From Zizania palustris (lineage: Eukaryota > Streptophyta > Magnoliopsida > Poales > Poaceae): a stretch of 64,000 nucleotides of DNA. The notes under the pieces were generated by a model. It had not been told where the DNA came from. It did not search any database and saw only the letters and a program-made list of their open reading frames with translations. The position numbers were made by a program, and so were the translations under genes. Positions 10,817-21,094 of the stretch are shown here, piece by piece. The stretch is from assembly GCA_019279435.1 (NCBI GenBank), contig JAAALK010000289.1, forward strand, positions 87,203,023-87,267,022, written 5' to 3'. The number at the start of each line of letters is the position of its first letter. Positions within the stretch are counted from its first letter, which is position 1.

Positions 10817-11551
10817 GGACCCCATGCCTAGGGGATTAGGTGGACAAGTGGCTGTAATTTTGTGGTGGCTGAACACTTTTGAGAGAAACCTCTTTTCAGA
10901 TTTCCTTCATACCTTTTTCCTCTGATTTTCGCTGAGAGATTCCTGTAGCTCTTCTTGTTCTTCTACTTGTGCCGGATTCCCAACAGTATGTGTTGTAGCA
11001 AGCAGCAACAGTAGTTCTTTGCACGCCAAAGTAGTTCCTGGAAGAGCTACAGTGCCGAAGAAGCTGAAACAGGTGCACTGTTTTTGTGGTTTTTGTTTTG
11101 AAGTTTATCTTGATTGATTCAATTTTCTGGATAAAACAAGTCTGTTTTGAATATTGGATGTTGTTCTTGTTGGTCTGGACGTGCTACAGCACCACCTGAG
11201 CAAATAGCAGATGCCTTGTTCTTGCATTTTTAAGAACAGTACAATTATTGATTGCTTTTGCCTTGGATTTGATTGTCTCCTTGATTGATCTCACTTTTGA
11301 GTTGTCTAATATTCTTGCTACCAAGTGGTTTTACTTTCTACAGTAATTTCAGTACTGTTTTACTTCAGGGTTGTGCTATTTCTGCAGAAAAAGTTTGCAA
11401 AGTTTATTTGATGTGATTTTTGTTGCTGTATCAGATGATCTGAGGTACTTCAGCTATCTTCTTGATCTTGCTGATTTTCCTTGGTTTTCACTACTGTTTG
11501 CATCTTCATGCTTGTTCTTAAGTTTCAGAGCAAAGGTTCATGTATCACAAG

Positions 11552-12545
11552 TGATGGAGACTCGGGTGGCCCGATCTTTCGGTGAGAGGATAGAGATAAG
11601 ATTATAATTTCGATTGGAAGGAGATGACATTGATGACTCGACTACAACCGTATGAGACGTTCTTGTTGCACCGTAGCGATCGATACACCAACTCTAGGGG
11701 TTGTTGATCTTATCGGTGATCAACCTTGTTCCTGCAAGCAATCGAAGAACGAGCAAAAACAAGATAAAGGAGAACCTACAATTGCTGGATACGAAAGATG
11801 CACAAAGGGTAGTTGGGGTTATGAAACATGAAACCAGTGATCTAACTGATCATGGGTTTACACGGACAAGTAGCATTGGGTAAACTTTTATCTAATAAAA
11901 ATCCAAATTACAACTGAAGTCCCTAGGGTTAATTATAGCCCTAGGGACATTCCCAAAGTTTGGAAAACTTATTACACATGGAAAGGACTAATTATTTCCA
12001 AAATAGATTACATAAAAAAATGAAATTCCGTGCTTAATTGGTTCGGCCTGAAAAAGGAACACGCATTGATTTGTGATTGTGATCTCCTCTAATGGAATCT
12101 GGAGGTGTAGCTAGATCTGTTGGAAAGAGGCCATCTCAAGCTTTCCAAAAAGGCTAAGATCATCCTAATTGGAGCTTCCATATAAAAGTTATGTGTGTTT
12201 GAATTTGGTATTGTTCCTGCAGTCCGAGTTTGAATCCCACACATATAGAACTTTATCTCCACTTTTTATTGGCACAAAAATGGCGTCTCAAAGTTGCATA
12301 TTATATTTGGATTGACTTGACATGGTCCCCAATCAACTTCCATGATGTACCATGCTCTTGATGTACTATTAACATGTCGCTTGATCCATGAAATAATTTC
12401 TGTAATTGAAAACAAAGCCAACTCATGGTGTAGCATCTTTAGCTCAAATATATAAAATGTAAATCTAATATAGAACGAATGAACCTTGGGTTGTTTATTG
12501 TAAAGTATAAGCATGGTTATATGTGAGCTAGTGATGTCCTCATCA
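11552..12545 (-). repeat. 3' LTR of gag-only element
   Basis: 994 bp, TGATGGAGACTCGGG to GTCCTCATCA. Co-linear with 15129-16111 with scattered substitutions. The target duplication ACAAG precedes it. Confidence 0.9.
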
Positions 12546-12981
12546 TTCTCTCCTTCTTGGCTACAAACCATCCTCGGTTTGTTCTTGTGTTCATGATCAA
12601 TGCAACTCCTAGCAAAAAAACCATTATTGTGCAGTACCTCTTGTTCCATAAACATGCGGGAATTGGAGAAAACCAACTCACCAAATCCTTTGCTTGAACA
12701 AATGACATTGAATCTATACTTTTAAACATTGGAGTAGGAATTGTGGCATTGCTAAGCAGCCCACAAGGCTCTCCTTCTTGAAAACAAACCTGTGTATTTA
12801 AATTAAAATAAGAAAATCTCGAGGAAATAGGATTAGTTAAAACACCTTGGTCGAGACTATTATTTTCATACTTTACATGCAGTTTCAAATCTGAATATAT
12901 GTAAACTCTATGCACAAAGTATACTCCTTGATCATTGTATTTGCCAATTACGTGAAAACTCATTTGAGCAGGACCTGGCAA
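12546..12981 (-). pseudogene. Unrecognised ORF in gag-only element
   Basis: The 154-aa frame begins MPGPAQMSFHVIGKYNDQGV at 12981 and runs leftwards into the LTR (to 12517). It contains GVYFVHRVYIYSDLKLHVKY and LWNKRYCTIMVFLLGVALIM, the latter a possible hydrophobic segment. I do not recognise it as a protease, RT or envelope domain. It follows the gag-like frames and may be a second element-encoded product or a decayed gag C-terminus. Confidence 0.4.
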
Positions 12982-13050
12982 GTCAGGTCTAGTGAGTAAT
13001 TTCTCATTTAAAGCACTAAGTTCACAAAGATCATTAAGTTCAATATAACC

Positions 13051-13365
13051 TCAAGTATTTAAAGAAGATAACAATTTCTGTTCTTCCTTTTCATTAGGAA
13101 TGTGAACAAGATGTATCAAATCACTTAAAGATTCGGTAACAAAGTCAACATGTTCATTAACTAGTTGTTGCATGTATATAAGTGAAGTATTAACACACAC
13201 CTCTTCTTTATTACAAGGAGTGTCAAGCAAATCATATAGTAACAAAGAGATTTCAGCAAAAGATTCCACTAATGGTTGATCTATAATAGCATGAAAATTG
13301 GATGATTGTGTTTGATGAGGAGCACACTCACCTTGATTAATTTCATCACATATATTACCTTGCAA
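13051..13365 (-). pseudogene. Acidic ORF downstream of gag in gag-only element
   Basis: A 104-aa frame (MQGNICDEINQGECAPHQTQ) rich in Asp, Glu and Leu, with no recognised domain. It sits between the gag frames and the ORF ending at 12517. It is probably the remainder of one long gag-downstream reading frame broken by mutations. Confidence 0.35.
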
Positions 13366-13398
13366 AACCTTCTTTGATGATGTAAGTGCATAAATGCT

Positions 13399-14002
13399 CT
13401 ATTTTTCCTGTTCAATGTTAGTAGAACTAGAAGGCAAACTGATTGGTGTCTCCTCTAAATCAATAGCAATCTGAATTTCAGCTTGACACGCAAGTTCAAA
13501 CAATTGAGAAAGAGAATTATATGTATCATGAAGAATCATTTCTTGAATTTCTTTGTTAAGCCCATGTAAAACATTTGTTCTGTAGCTTCTTCGCATTCAT
13601 CTATAGCACAACGTAATAAACAAGCATGCATATCATGATAGTATGGGGAAACGCTTCTGCTATGTGTTTTAAACATTGTAGTTTCTTTAACAGAATTTCG
13701 GCATAATATGAAGGAACAAAAGCATCTCTCAAATATTGTTTTAATTTTTTTCAAGATTGAGGTATTTTATCATGTCTACGAAGATGTTTCCAATGATATG
13801 CAGCATCTTTAACTAACACTTTAGAGGCAGCCATAACCTTTTGTCTTTCAGACAAGTTATACATTTTAAATTCATTATCTATTGCTAGCTCCCATTGAAT
13901 ATATGCACGAGGATCATATTTTCCTTTAAAATAAGGTATTGTGCATTTGAACCTAGCTAGAATTTCATCACATACCTCATATTTATCGTGTTGATCCCTC
14001 AT
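13399..14002 (-). pseudogene. Retrotransposon gag (capsid) of gag-only element
   Basis: The frame 14002-13751 contains IPYFKGKYDPRAYIQWELAI and FKMYNLSERQKVMAASKVL, followed by AAYHWKHLRRHDKIPQ. This is the classic plant Ty3/gypsy gag capsid signature. The signal continues in shifted frames (EEATEQMFYMGLTKKF, then GLNKEIQEMILHDTYNSLSQ) to 13399. At least two frameshifts are present. The gag similarity places this LTR element with the gypsy superfamily. Confidence 0.75.
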
Positions 14003-15128
14003 GTGTCGATGAAGATGTCGATATTAAGCTTCACTATATCGTATCTCCTTGTGTATCCCTGCCATGATTAGTAGTAAACAAGAAACATACAAATAATATG
14101 TACGCTCCTATTAACTACAAGACTGTGAAGGCAAAGTCACACTCGCTCAATAATGTATCAATATCTTACAAGTTCTTGCCAATGCAAGCATGAAGGTGTT
14201 GTACACTGACTTAACCACAAACACCATGGAGATTAAATGTATCGATGCCTTGGCAAACACTTGGTTAAGTACAAGCTGTAGTCAAATCTGTGGAGCTCTA
14301 GGTAGGCTGAAATATGTAGCAAAGAAAACTAGAACCACATTAGCATAAGAAAATTGAGTAACTGTTCAATGTCGGTATTGTGCTGGTCCTAGGCTTGAAC
14401 GTACTAGAGACGCGAGCCTAAACACAAATAATACCACCAAACTGACAATGGTAGAACTAGCTTTCCTCCTCTTTTGTCACAAGTTTTCTTTCTCCACTTT
14501 TTTCACATTTTTTTGGTGCGACTCTTCTTCTTTTTCTTTTTTGAGCATTGTTCTGCCTTTTTTTCCTGTTTTCTCTCCTTTTTTAAAGAACAACAAATGA
14601 CAAACTCTTAGTATAGGAGTTCTAAACCTTGTACGATCCAAACTAGAAAGCAAACGATAGAATATGAAGATGACTCTAAAAAGAAAAATAAAGATCTTGT
14701 TGTAAGCTTTCCAAAATGTATCAAAACTCTCCAATCTGAGTTGTCATCTGCGAGATATGACAGTTTTAGTAACACCTGCACAACTTGCCCGAATTATTCT
14801 TGAATTCCAACAAACAAACCAACTCCAATTTGATTTGAACTCAAAAACTAAGGGATAAAAATACCCTAAACACTTGATAAATATACTAAAACACAGTGGT
14901 AAAAACGTGATAAGAACTCGAAACTCTAAACGAACTAAACCCTAAGACTAGCAACTTCACAAGATGATGCAACCAAAAACTCAAAATGATGATACCAAGT
15001 AGAACTAGTAAAAGGCTCAAAGAGGCTTGGATCTCGGGTAATTTTTTTGTGTGGATTTTTCTTCTGGACTGTAGGAAAAAAATAAAACTTGAAATCTCTC
15101 ACCGATCAACTGTAGCTCTAATACCACT
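14003..15128 (-). other. Leader region of gag-only element, no gene seen
   Basis: AT-rich sequence between gag and the primer site. It includes a pyrimidine-rich stretch (14461-14590). The minus frame 14734-14477 is low complexity (Lys/Glu-rich) and is not supported as a gene. Confidence 0.5.
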
Positions 15129-16111
15129 TGATGGATACTCGGGTGGCCTGATCTTTCGGTGAGAGGATAGAGATAAGATGATAATTTCGATTAGAAGGAG
15201 ATGACATTGATGACCCGACTACAACCGTACGAAACGTTCGTGTTACGCCTTAGCGATTGATACACCAACTCCAAGGGTTGTTGATCTTATCGGTGATCAA
15301 CCTTGTTCCTACAAGCAATCGAAGAATGAGCAAGAACAAGATAAAGGAGCAACTACAATTGCTGGATATGAAAGATGCATAAATAGTAGTTGGGGTTATG
15401 AAACGTGAAACCGGCGATCTTACCGATCACGGGTTTACACGGACAAGTAGCATTGGCTAAACTTTTATCTAATCAAAACCCAAATTACAACTGAAGTCTC
15501 TAGGGTTATTTATAGCCCTAGGGACGTTCCTAAACTTTGGAAAACTTATTACATATGGAAATGACTAATTATTTCCAAAACAGATTTACTAAAAAATGGA
15601 AATTCCGTGCTTAATTGGTTCGGCCTGAAAAAGGAACACACATTGATTTGTGATTGCGATCTCCTCTGATGGAATCTGGAGGTGTAGCTGGATCCGTTAG
15701 AAAGAGGCCATCTCAAGCTTTCTAAAAAGTCCAAGATCATCCTAATTGGAGCTTTCATATAAAAGTTATGTGCGTTTGAATTTGGTATTGTTCCTGCAGT
15801 CCGAGTCTGAATCCCACACATGTAGAACTTTATCTCCACTTTTTTATTGGCACAAAAATGACATCTCAAAGTTGCATATTATATTTGCATTGACTTGACT
15901 TGGTCACCAATCAACTTCCATGATGAACCATGCTCTTGATGTGCTCTTAACGTGTAAAAGAATTTCTGTAATTGAAAACAAAGCCAATTCATGGTGTAGC
16001 ATGCTTAGCTCAAATATATAAAATGTAAATCTAATATAGAATGAATGAACTTTGGGTTGTTTATTATAAAGTATAAGCATGGTTATATCCAAGCTAGTGA
16101 TGTCCTCATCA
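15129..16111 (-). repeat. 5' LTR of gag-only element
   Basis: 983 bp, paired with 11552-12545. The primer site (AGCTCTAATACCACT on the plus strand) abuts its left edge, and the target duplication ACAAG follows at 16112-16116. Confidence 0.9.
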
Positions 16112-17402
16112 ACAAGTCAGATGCATGTTTCTATCTATGTAATTGTTGCCACCGAGTCATTGAGTTTAGTTGCTGCAGCCAGAAATTGCTGTTAAGGATT
16201 CCAATCAAGTCCATCCATGTGAAACCTCCTGATTTCAAGTGATGTTAGTTCTTCAGATTTATCCAGTAAATTCATTTTATTCAGCGTTGATTTCTTAAGA
16301 GATATATACACAAACAGATATTTATGTTTTCACATTAGAGGACATTCTGAGATCATTTTTGAGCAGAACATTGATCTTCACTGTATTTCATCTTATTGTT
16401 GTGCTCCTTTTCAGATTTGCTACAGAATATTTGTGAGCTTGCTTTCTTCTAAGTTGTTCAGGTATTCAATTAGAGCTAATACTCCTTCCTCTTACTTTTG
16501 TCAAGGATCATGAATCAAATTTGCCTGTCTTGAGTTTGATTGCATCTGGATTCATCAGATCAAGAGTTCTGCTGAACAGCTCTTGATAAGAATCAGATTG
16601 CATTAGTTCAGTGCAGTTTTAATCTTCACCAGATTTCAATATTTGTCCTCACTAATTTGATTACTGTCGGTGTATGTATGTGCTGAAATAGTGAGCAAGT
16701 CTCATTGATCAATTTATTCTGATTGCAGTTTTCTTCGGAAAACATCTAGTCTTTGTGTGTCCTAAATGATTTAACTGAGTTCTAAAATAGTTTGATCCAA
16801 AGTTTTCTCTAATTACTTTTGTGTTTAATCTTCATTTGTACATAGAAAATTCTAGAGTATTCTTTGTCTTTTATTTCTGGAGTAAGTTCTGTGTAGTTTC
16901 AGACTTCTTGTAAGTTCAAGTTTTCATAGGTAACTGTTCAGAATCTGAAAACATTGTTGGTATTGTTTATTAGCTGTTTGAGTTAGTTTTGCTGGTTGGT
17001 TCATCTACAATAGCAGTTGTGTGTCTATAAGAAAGTGGTTTTAGAAATTGAAAGTAGATCAGTCAGAAAAATTTACTCATAATCAATTTTAATCTGTTCT
17101 CTGAAGTTTCTGAATCCTGTCGGAGTTTCATTGAGCGACTAGGCTATATCGGTGTTTCATTTACTGATTCAGACAGCGCAAATCGGTATATCAATCTCCA
17201 ACATCCATTTCGGAGTTTCAAACTCCAATCTAGAGGAAGAATTCAATTTGTATTGTTTTGGTCTGAATTCTTAACAGTGATCATCAATTTTGCTTCTGCA
17301 ATATTTTAAGGGTGTGTTGGGTAATCTAAACAGGCCATCAATTCACGAGAATTTGTCGAGATGCCTATTCATCCCCCCTCTAGTCGCCATTCTAATCCCA
17401 CA
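16112..17402 (+). other. Remainder of the Sirevirus-like solo LTR
   Basis: AT-rich U5-side sequence of the solo LTR after the nested element, with no gene seen. It ends with the family hallmark CCATCAATTCACGAGAATTT then CCCCCCTCTAGTCGCC, just before the resumed gypsy pol. Confidence 0.6.
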
Positions 17403-17941
17403 AATCCAAAGTTTGGTAAATGGTCGCCTAGTTAGGAAGGTCCATTTAAAGTTTTTGAAATCGCTCCAGGTAATGTATATTTATTAGAGTCTTTGCAAGG
17501 AGAACGATTTTGTAGAGCTCTAAATGGTAGATATTTGAAAAAGTGAACGATAAGAGGTTAAAGGCTCTAGATCCTATAGAAAGGGACAAGAGAAGAGTGG
17601 CTAGAGCTTATAACAAAAAGGTGAAAGCAAAATCGTTTCAAGTTGGTGATTTAGTTTGGAATACGATTTTGTCGTTAGCCACTAAAAGTCCAAAGTTTGG
17701 TAAATGGTCACCTAGTTAGGAAGGTCCGTTTAAAGTTGTTGAAATCACTCCAGGTAATGTGTATTTATTAGAGTCTTTGCAAGGAGAATGATTTCGTAGA
17801 TATCTAAATGGTAGATATTTGAAAAAGTATTTCCCAAGTGTGTGGCAAGATGCTTGAGGTGTCGTAAGGTCGATATGGAGCATATCGCCCTTAGCCCATT
17901 GTTTTTTTGGCTCACTAGTTTGCCAAAAGGCAGGGGGCATG
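17403..17941 (+). pseudogene. Gypsy integrase tail and polypurine tract, partly duplicated
   Basis: The translation includes KFGKWSPS-EGPFKVVEITPGN and YLLESLQGE, then RYLKKYFPSVWQDA, the end of gypsy pol. The block AAGTTTGGTAAATGG to TAGATATTTGAAAAAGTG occurs twice (17410-17543 and 17691-17830). The polypurine tract GCCAAAAGGCAGGGGGCATG (17922-17941) abuts the LTR start, so the orientation is plus. Confidence 0.75.
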
Positions 17942-18121
17942 TGTTGATAGCAAAAAATGGCATTCATGGTTGAGATTGTCATAATATCAAAATTGGTAAT
18001 TTGGGGCTGAAAATATGCAAATCCTGACATAGGCTAGTCCCACAGGCCAAGCAGGCCCGGTCAGACTGGCCATGTGGGTCCGGTCAGAGCGGCCTAAACC
18101 CTAAGCCCCAAGATTTACCTC
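17942..18121 (+). repeat. Start of 3' LTR of second gypsy family, truncated
   Basis: TGTTGATAGCAAAAAATGGC directly after the polypurine tract. It is lost after about 180 bp, where minus-strand pol sequence begins. It contains CCGGTCAGACTGGCC and CCGGTCAGAGCGGCC. Confidence 0.7.
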
Positions 18122-18667
18122 TACCGGTAAAATGACCTCTTTTCCATACACCAACTCATAGAGAATCACCGTATGCATAAACATATTTAACACCGATGGA
18201 GTTCAAAATCTCGAGTCCTAGCAATAAAGGTTCATATTTGGCTTGGTTATTAGTGCACGGGAATTCTAAGCGAGCCGAGGTCTTGAAAATCATACCACTA
18301 GGTGATATGAGTACCACTCTAACACCTTGGCCATTTTTACAAGCCAAACTATCAAAGTAATGTTTCCATGGCAACACCTCAACAAGAGTAACGTCGTCAC
18401 TCCAATTAACATCTATATGGTGATCGACTATAAAGTTTGCGCCAATTTGGCCTTTCATAGCTTTCAAAGGTTCATAAGCCAAATCATACTCAATTAAAAC
18501 ATAAGGCCACTTTCCAATTCTCCTGCTTAGAATCGGCTTTTGCAACATGTATTTCATAACATAGGTCTGACATATAACAATACATGTGCTAAATAGAAGA
18601 TAGTGGCGAAGCTTGGTACAAGCATAATAAAGTGATAAACATAAACGCTCTAAAAACACATACCTCT
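18122..18667 (-). pseudogene. Inverted gypsy RNase H fragment joined to integrase sequence
   Basis: The minus-strand frame includes RRIGKWPYVLIEYDLAYEPL, MKGQIGANFIVDHHI and ARLEFPCTNNQAKYEPLLLG, then LEILNSIGV and YAYGDSL. These are the RT-RNase H connection and second RNase H of a Tat-like gypsy. In another frame the left edge reads LYELVYGKEVILPV, an integrase-type motif, suggesting a deletion joined the two. The fragment lies inverted between two pieces of LTR. Confidence 0.65.
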
Positions 18668-20093
18668 TTTGACACACAAATTTGCCGTTAATAGTCGAAA
18701 TTGTCGAAATATCAAGTTTTGGTAATTTGGGCCGAAAATATGCCTTCACTGGCACAGGCCGGTTCAACCGACCATGTAGGCTCGGTCAGACCGGCCCAAT
18801 GGGTACGGTAAGACCGGCCCAAGTCTAGAATTAGAGATAGAGTTTCATTCCGGGTTGTTTTTATCTATAAACAAATCCTAACCACTTTTTGTTGAATCCT
18901 ACTCAGTTTAGGAGTCGGGGAACATGAGACCAGCCCCTATAAATAAAGGGGTGAGGCCGATTCAAAGGGCATCTCCACAGATCGACTCAAAACCCTAATT
19001 TTGAATCGTACCTTTACTTTTTAAACTACTTTTTTCCCTAGCATTACTTTACTCCTAGAAGTAGATCTTTGTCAATTTGATCAGCAAATTGTCCGTACTT
19101 CGCCACGCTACAGCAAGTTCTTTGTGGGTTTGATTCAAAAACCTTCTGTTTCACCCTCGTATGGGTTTTTATCATTTTTATCGGTTTTTACCGGTGATTT
19201 GGTCCCTAGGCCGAACTGCCATTGTTTTCTTGTGTTTTGCAGGAGTCAAGGTGTTCATCTACGTCGCCAAGAATCCCCTGCACCAAGCCCCCTATATCGG
19301 AGCACCCGCTGAAAAACTGAGGTGTTCACTACATCGTCGGCTGGTCCGACTGGCCAACTCCAGTCGGTCCGACCGGGCCTTGGTGGCACAGGCCGGTCTA
19401 ACCATTGGCTCAAGGCCGGTCTAACCGATGACACCCAATCGGCATGTTTCCCCTCTTGGCCGTTCTGATTCGGAGGCTTCCTCGGCTTACTTCGCACCAC
19501 AGGTCTTTGTCGTGCTGAAGTCCTATGTGCCGAAGCCTTAGACCTCACACCGGAGCTCTTTGCGGAGTACTCCGAAACCGTTCGCACCGAACCCCGCAAC
19601 ACTGGAGCCCTCGGTCTAACCGAGGCCCACCGTCGGTCCGACCAGACATCCTCCGCCGGTCTTACCGCTCGGAGCCAACGTTGCAGCAAAACGCCGAGGC
19701 CACCTTCGGCGACCACCTTCGCAGGCGTTGGTCTGACCGGGAGTCCTACTCCGGTCTGACCGTCCAACAAGCCGAAGCCCCCTATGGGACGTTTCAAACC
19801 CCTTTGTTATTTGTCAGTAGAATTACCCATACGGCACAGTCTGACCGACTTGACATGGCCGGTCTGGACGCCCTCTTATTTTCTGCCCAATCGGGTTAAA
19901 TTGGCCAATTAGATCTAACATTATTTATTTCAGTTAATTAGGTTATATTTTCAGAGATATAATTGAATTTCCTGGTGACTCCGTTTTCTCCTTACCACGG
20001 TTTAAGAATGTCAGAACATGATGTCAACATCTCGTGGCATTTATGGATCGTCGAGCCGACCGAAGTGCGGGGGCATGTTTTCGTGTCAACACA
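18668..20093 (+). repeat. LTR of second gypsy family, plus strand
   Basis: The left part resembles the LTR start at 17942 (GTCGAAATATCAAG, GGTAATTTGGGCCGAAAATATG). It has a TATA box TATAAATA at 18938-18945. It ends GTGTCAACACA, followed at once by the primer site TTTTTGGTGACTCCGCTGGG. It is dense in CGGTCnGACCG words. Confidence 0.7.
18938..18945 (+). promoter_or_regulatory. LTR TATA box
   Basis: TATAAATA in CCCCTATAAATAAAGGGGTG, inside the plus-strand gypsy LTR. Confidence 0.55.
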
Positions 20094-20221
20094 CTTTTTG
20101 GTGACTCCGCTGGGGACATGCACACAAAGTGCGACTACATCGACGGTACCTTCTACACCGGCTAAGGTAAACTCCAATCCTCCCCTCTTTTCCCCTCGGA
20201 CCTCAAACAAGAGATAGTTTC
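20094..20221 (+). mobile_element. Primer site and leader of second gypsy family
   Basis: TTTTTGGTGACTCCGCTGGG at 20096 is the primer-binding region. The leader that follows is interrupted at 20222 by the LTR of Tat copy 2. With pol tail on its left and primer site on its right, the LTR at 17942-20093 sits between two internal regions. Confidence 0.65.
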
Positions 20222-20715
20222 TGTTGGGGGAAAATACTTCATCCTCAGGACTTTAGAGATCAGCAGTCAAAGATAATTCATCAGCTTTGAAGTATGTGTT
20301 CATCTCCAAGATGATGTAGGTTTCAAGCCGAAGGATACTTCGGCTTCATGGTTTGAAGATATCCTCCGAAGGCCCCGAAGCTACAGTGGAAAACAGCAAG
20401 ACTGGTAAGACGTCTGTCTTATCTATCCTCTACGGATAGATTTTACTATTTTAACCCTATTCGGGGTACTGAATAGTTTCCACTATGTCAGTTGTAATTG
20501 AGGGGTAAATAGGTCTTTTCCTTAGAGTTTTTGCCTATAAATACCCCCCTTCTTACCCTGTAATAGGCATTGAATACTTAGCTATTCAATATACAACTTC
20601 GAACTACTTTGAGCTATTATCCTATTTGGAGGCTCGAAATAGTCCGCATCACAAACTCTTTATTTATTAGTTCTTAATCTTCAAGAACCTGTTAGCGTAA
20701 ACTTTTACGCCAACA
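20222..20715 (+). repeat. 5' LTR of Tat gypsy copy 2
   Basis: 494 bp from TGTTGGGGGAAAATAC to TTTTACGCCAACA. TATA box TATAAATA at 20536-20543. The primer site lies directly downstream. Confidence 0.85.
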
Positions 20716-20921
20716 GTTGGCGCCGTCCGTGGGGAACCTAGTTCTAAAAGCTAGTTCTCTGCCGCTGACTACACTTCGAAGAGCACTTGCAGAGGGAGCT
20801 TCGGAGTCTTAGGATTCCGCGCACCCTTCGGTAAGGGGCTTCCTAGTGCAGCTCGAAGGCCATTCCTCGCCTTCCCAAACCAATCGAAGTCTTCGGTCTT
20901 CGGACCTCATGTTCGTTAGCC

Positions 20922-21062
20922 ATGCCTCCCAAGCGGAGCCTAGCCTCTGATCCTCCCCGAAGGTCCCCTCGGACCAGGGGCGGACCTACCATGGAGCGTG
21001 GGGGTACACTTGTACCCCCAAATTTTTTTGCAAAAATTTGAGTATATATATGTATATATATT

Positions 21063-21094
<32 letters not shown>

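Larger units (their letters stand above)
11552..16111 (-). mobile_element. Complete non-autonomous gag-only LTR retrotransposon
   Basis: Two near-identical LTRs (11552-12545 and 15129-16111) run TGATGGA to CTCATCA and are flanked by a perfect 5-bp target duplication ACAAG (11547-11551 and 16112-16116). The primer site lies beside the right LTR (minus strand AGTGGTATTAGAGCT, initiator-Met type), so the element is on the minus strand. Its 2.6-kb interior encodes only gag-like sequence and an unrecognised ORF. Protease, RT and integrase are absent, so it would need a helper. Confidence 0.85.
10030..17402 (+). mobile_element. Sirevirus-like copia solo LTR, interrupted by a nested element
   Basis: Begins TGAAACCAAGTGGGG and ends in the pattern shared with 26872 (CCCCCCTCTAGTCGCCATTC, then CCCACA). 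The flanks are two halves of one gypsy integrase tail (AAAGTCC on the left, AATCCAAAG on the right), so this is an insertion without internal sequence. Subtracting the nested element (11552-16111 plus 5 bp) leaves about 2.8 kb. A TATA box lies at 10809-10816 (TATATAAA). Confidence 0.7.

Noticed and set aside
14477..14734. 85-aa Lys/Glu-rich minus-strand ORF
   Set aside because: Low-complexity translation of a pyrimidine-rich stretch in an LTR-element leader.
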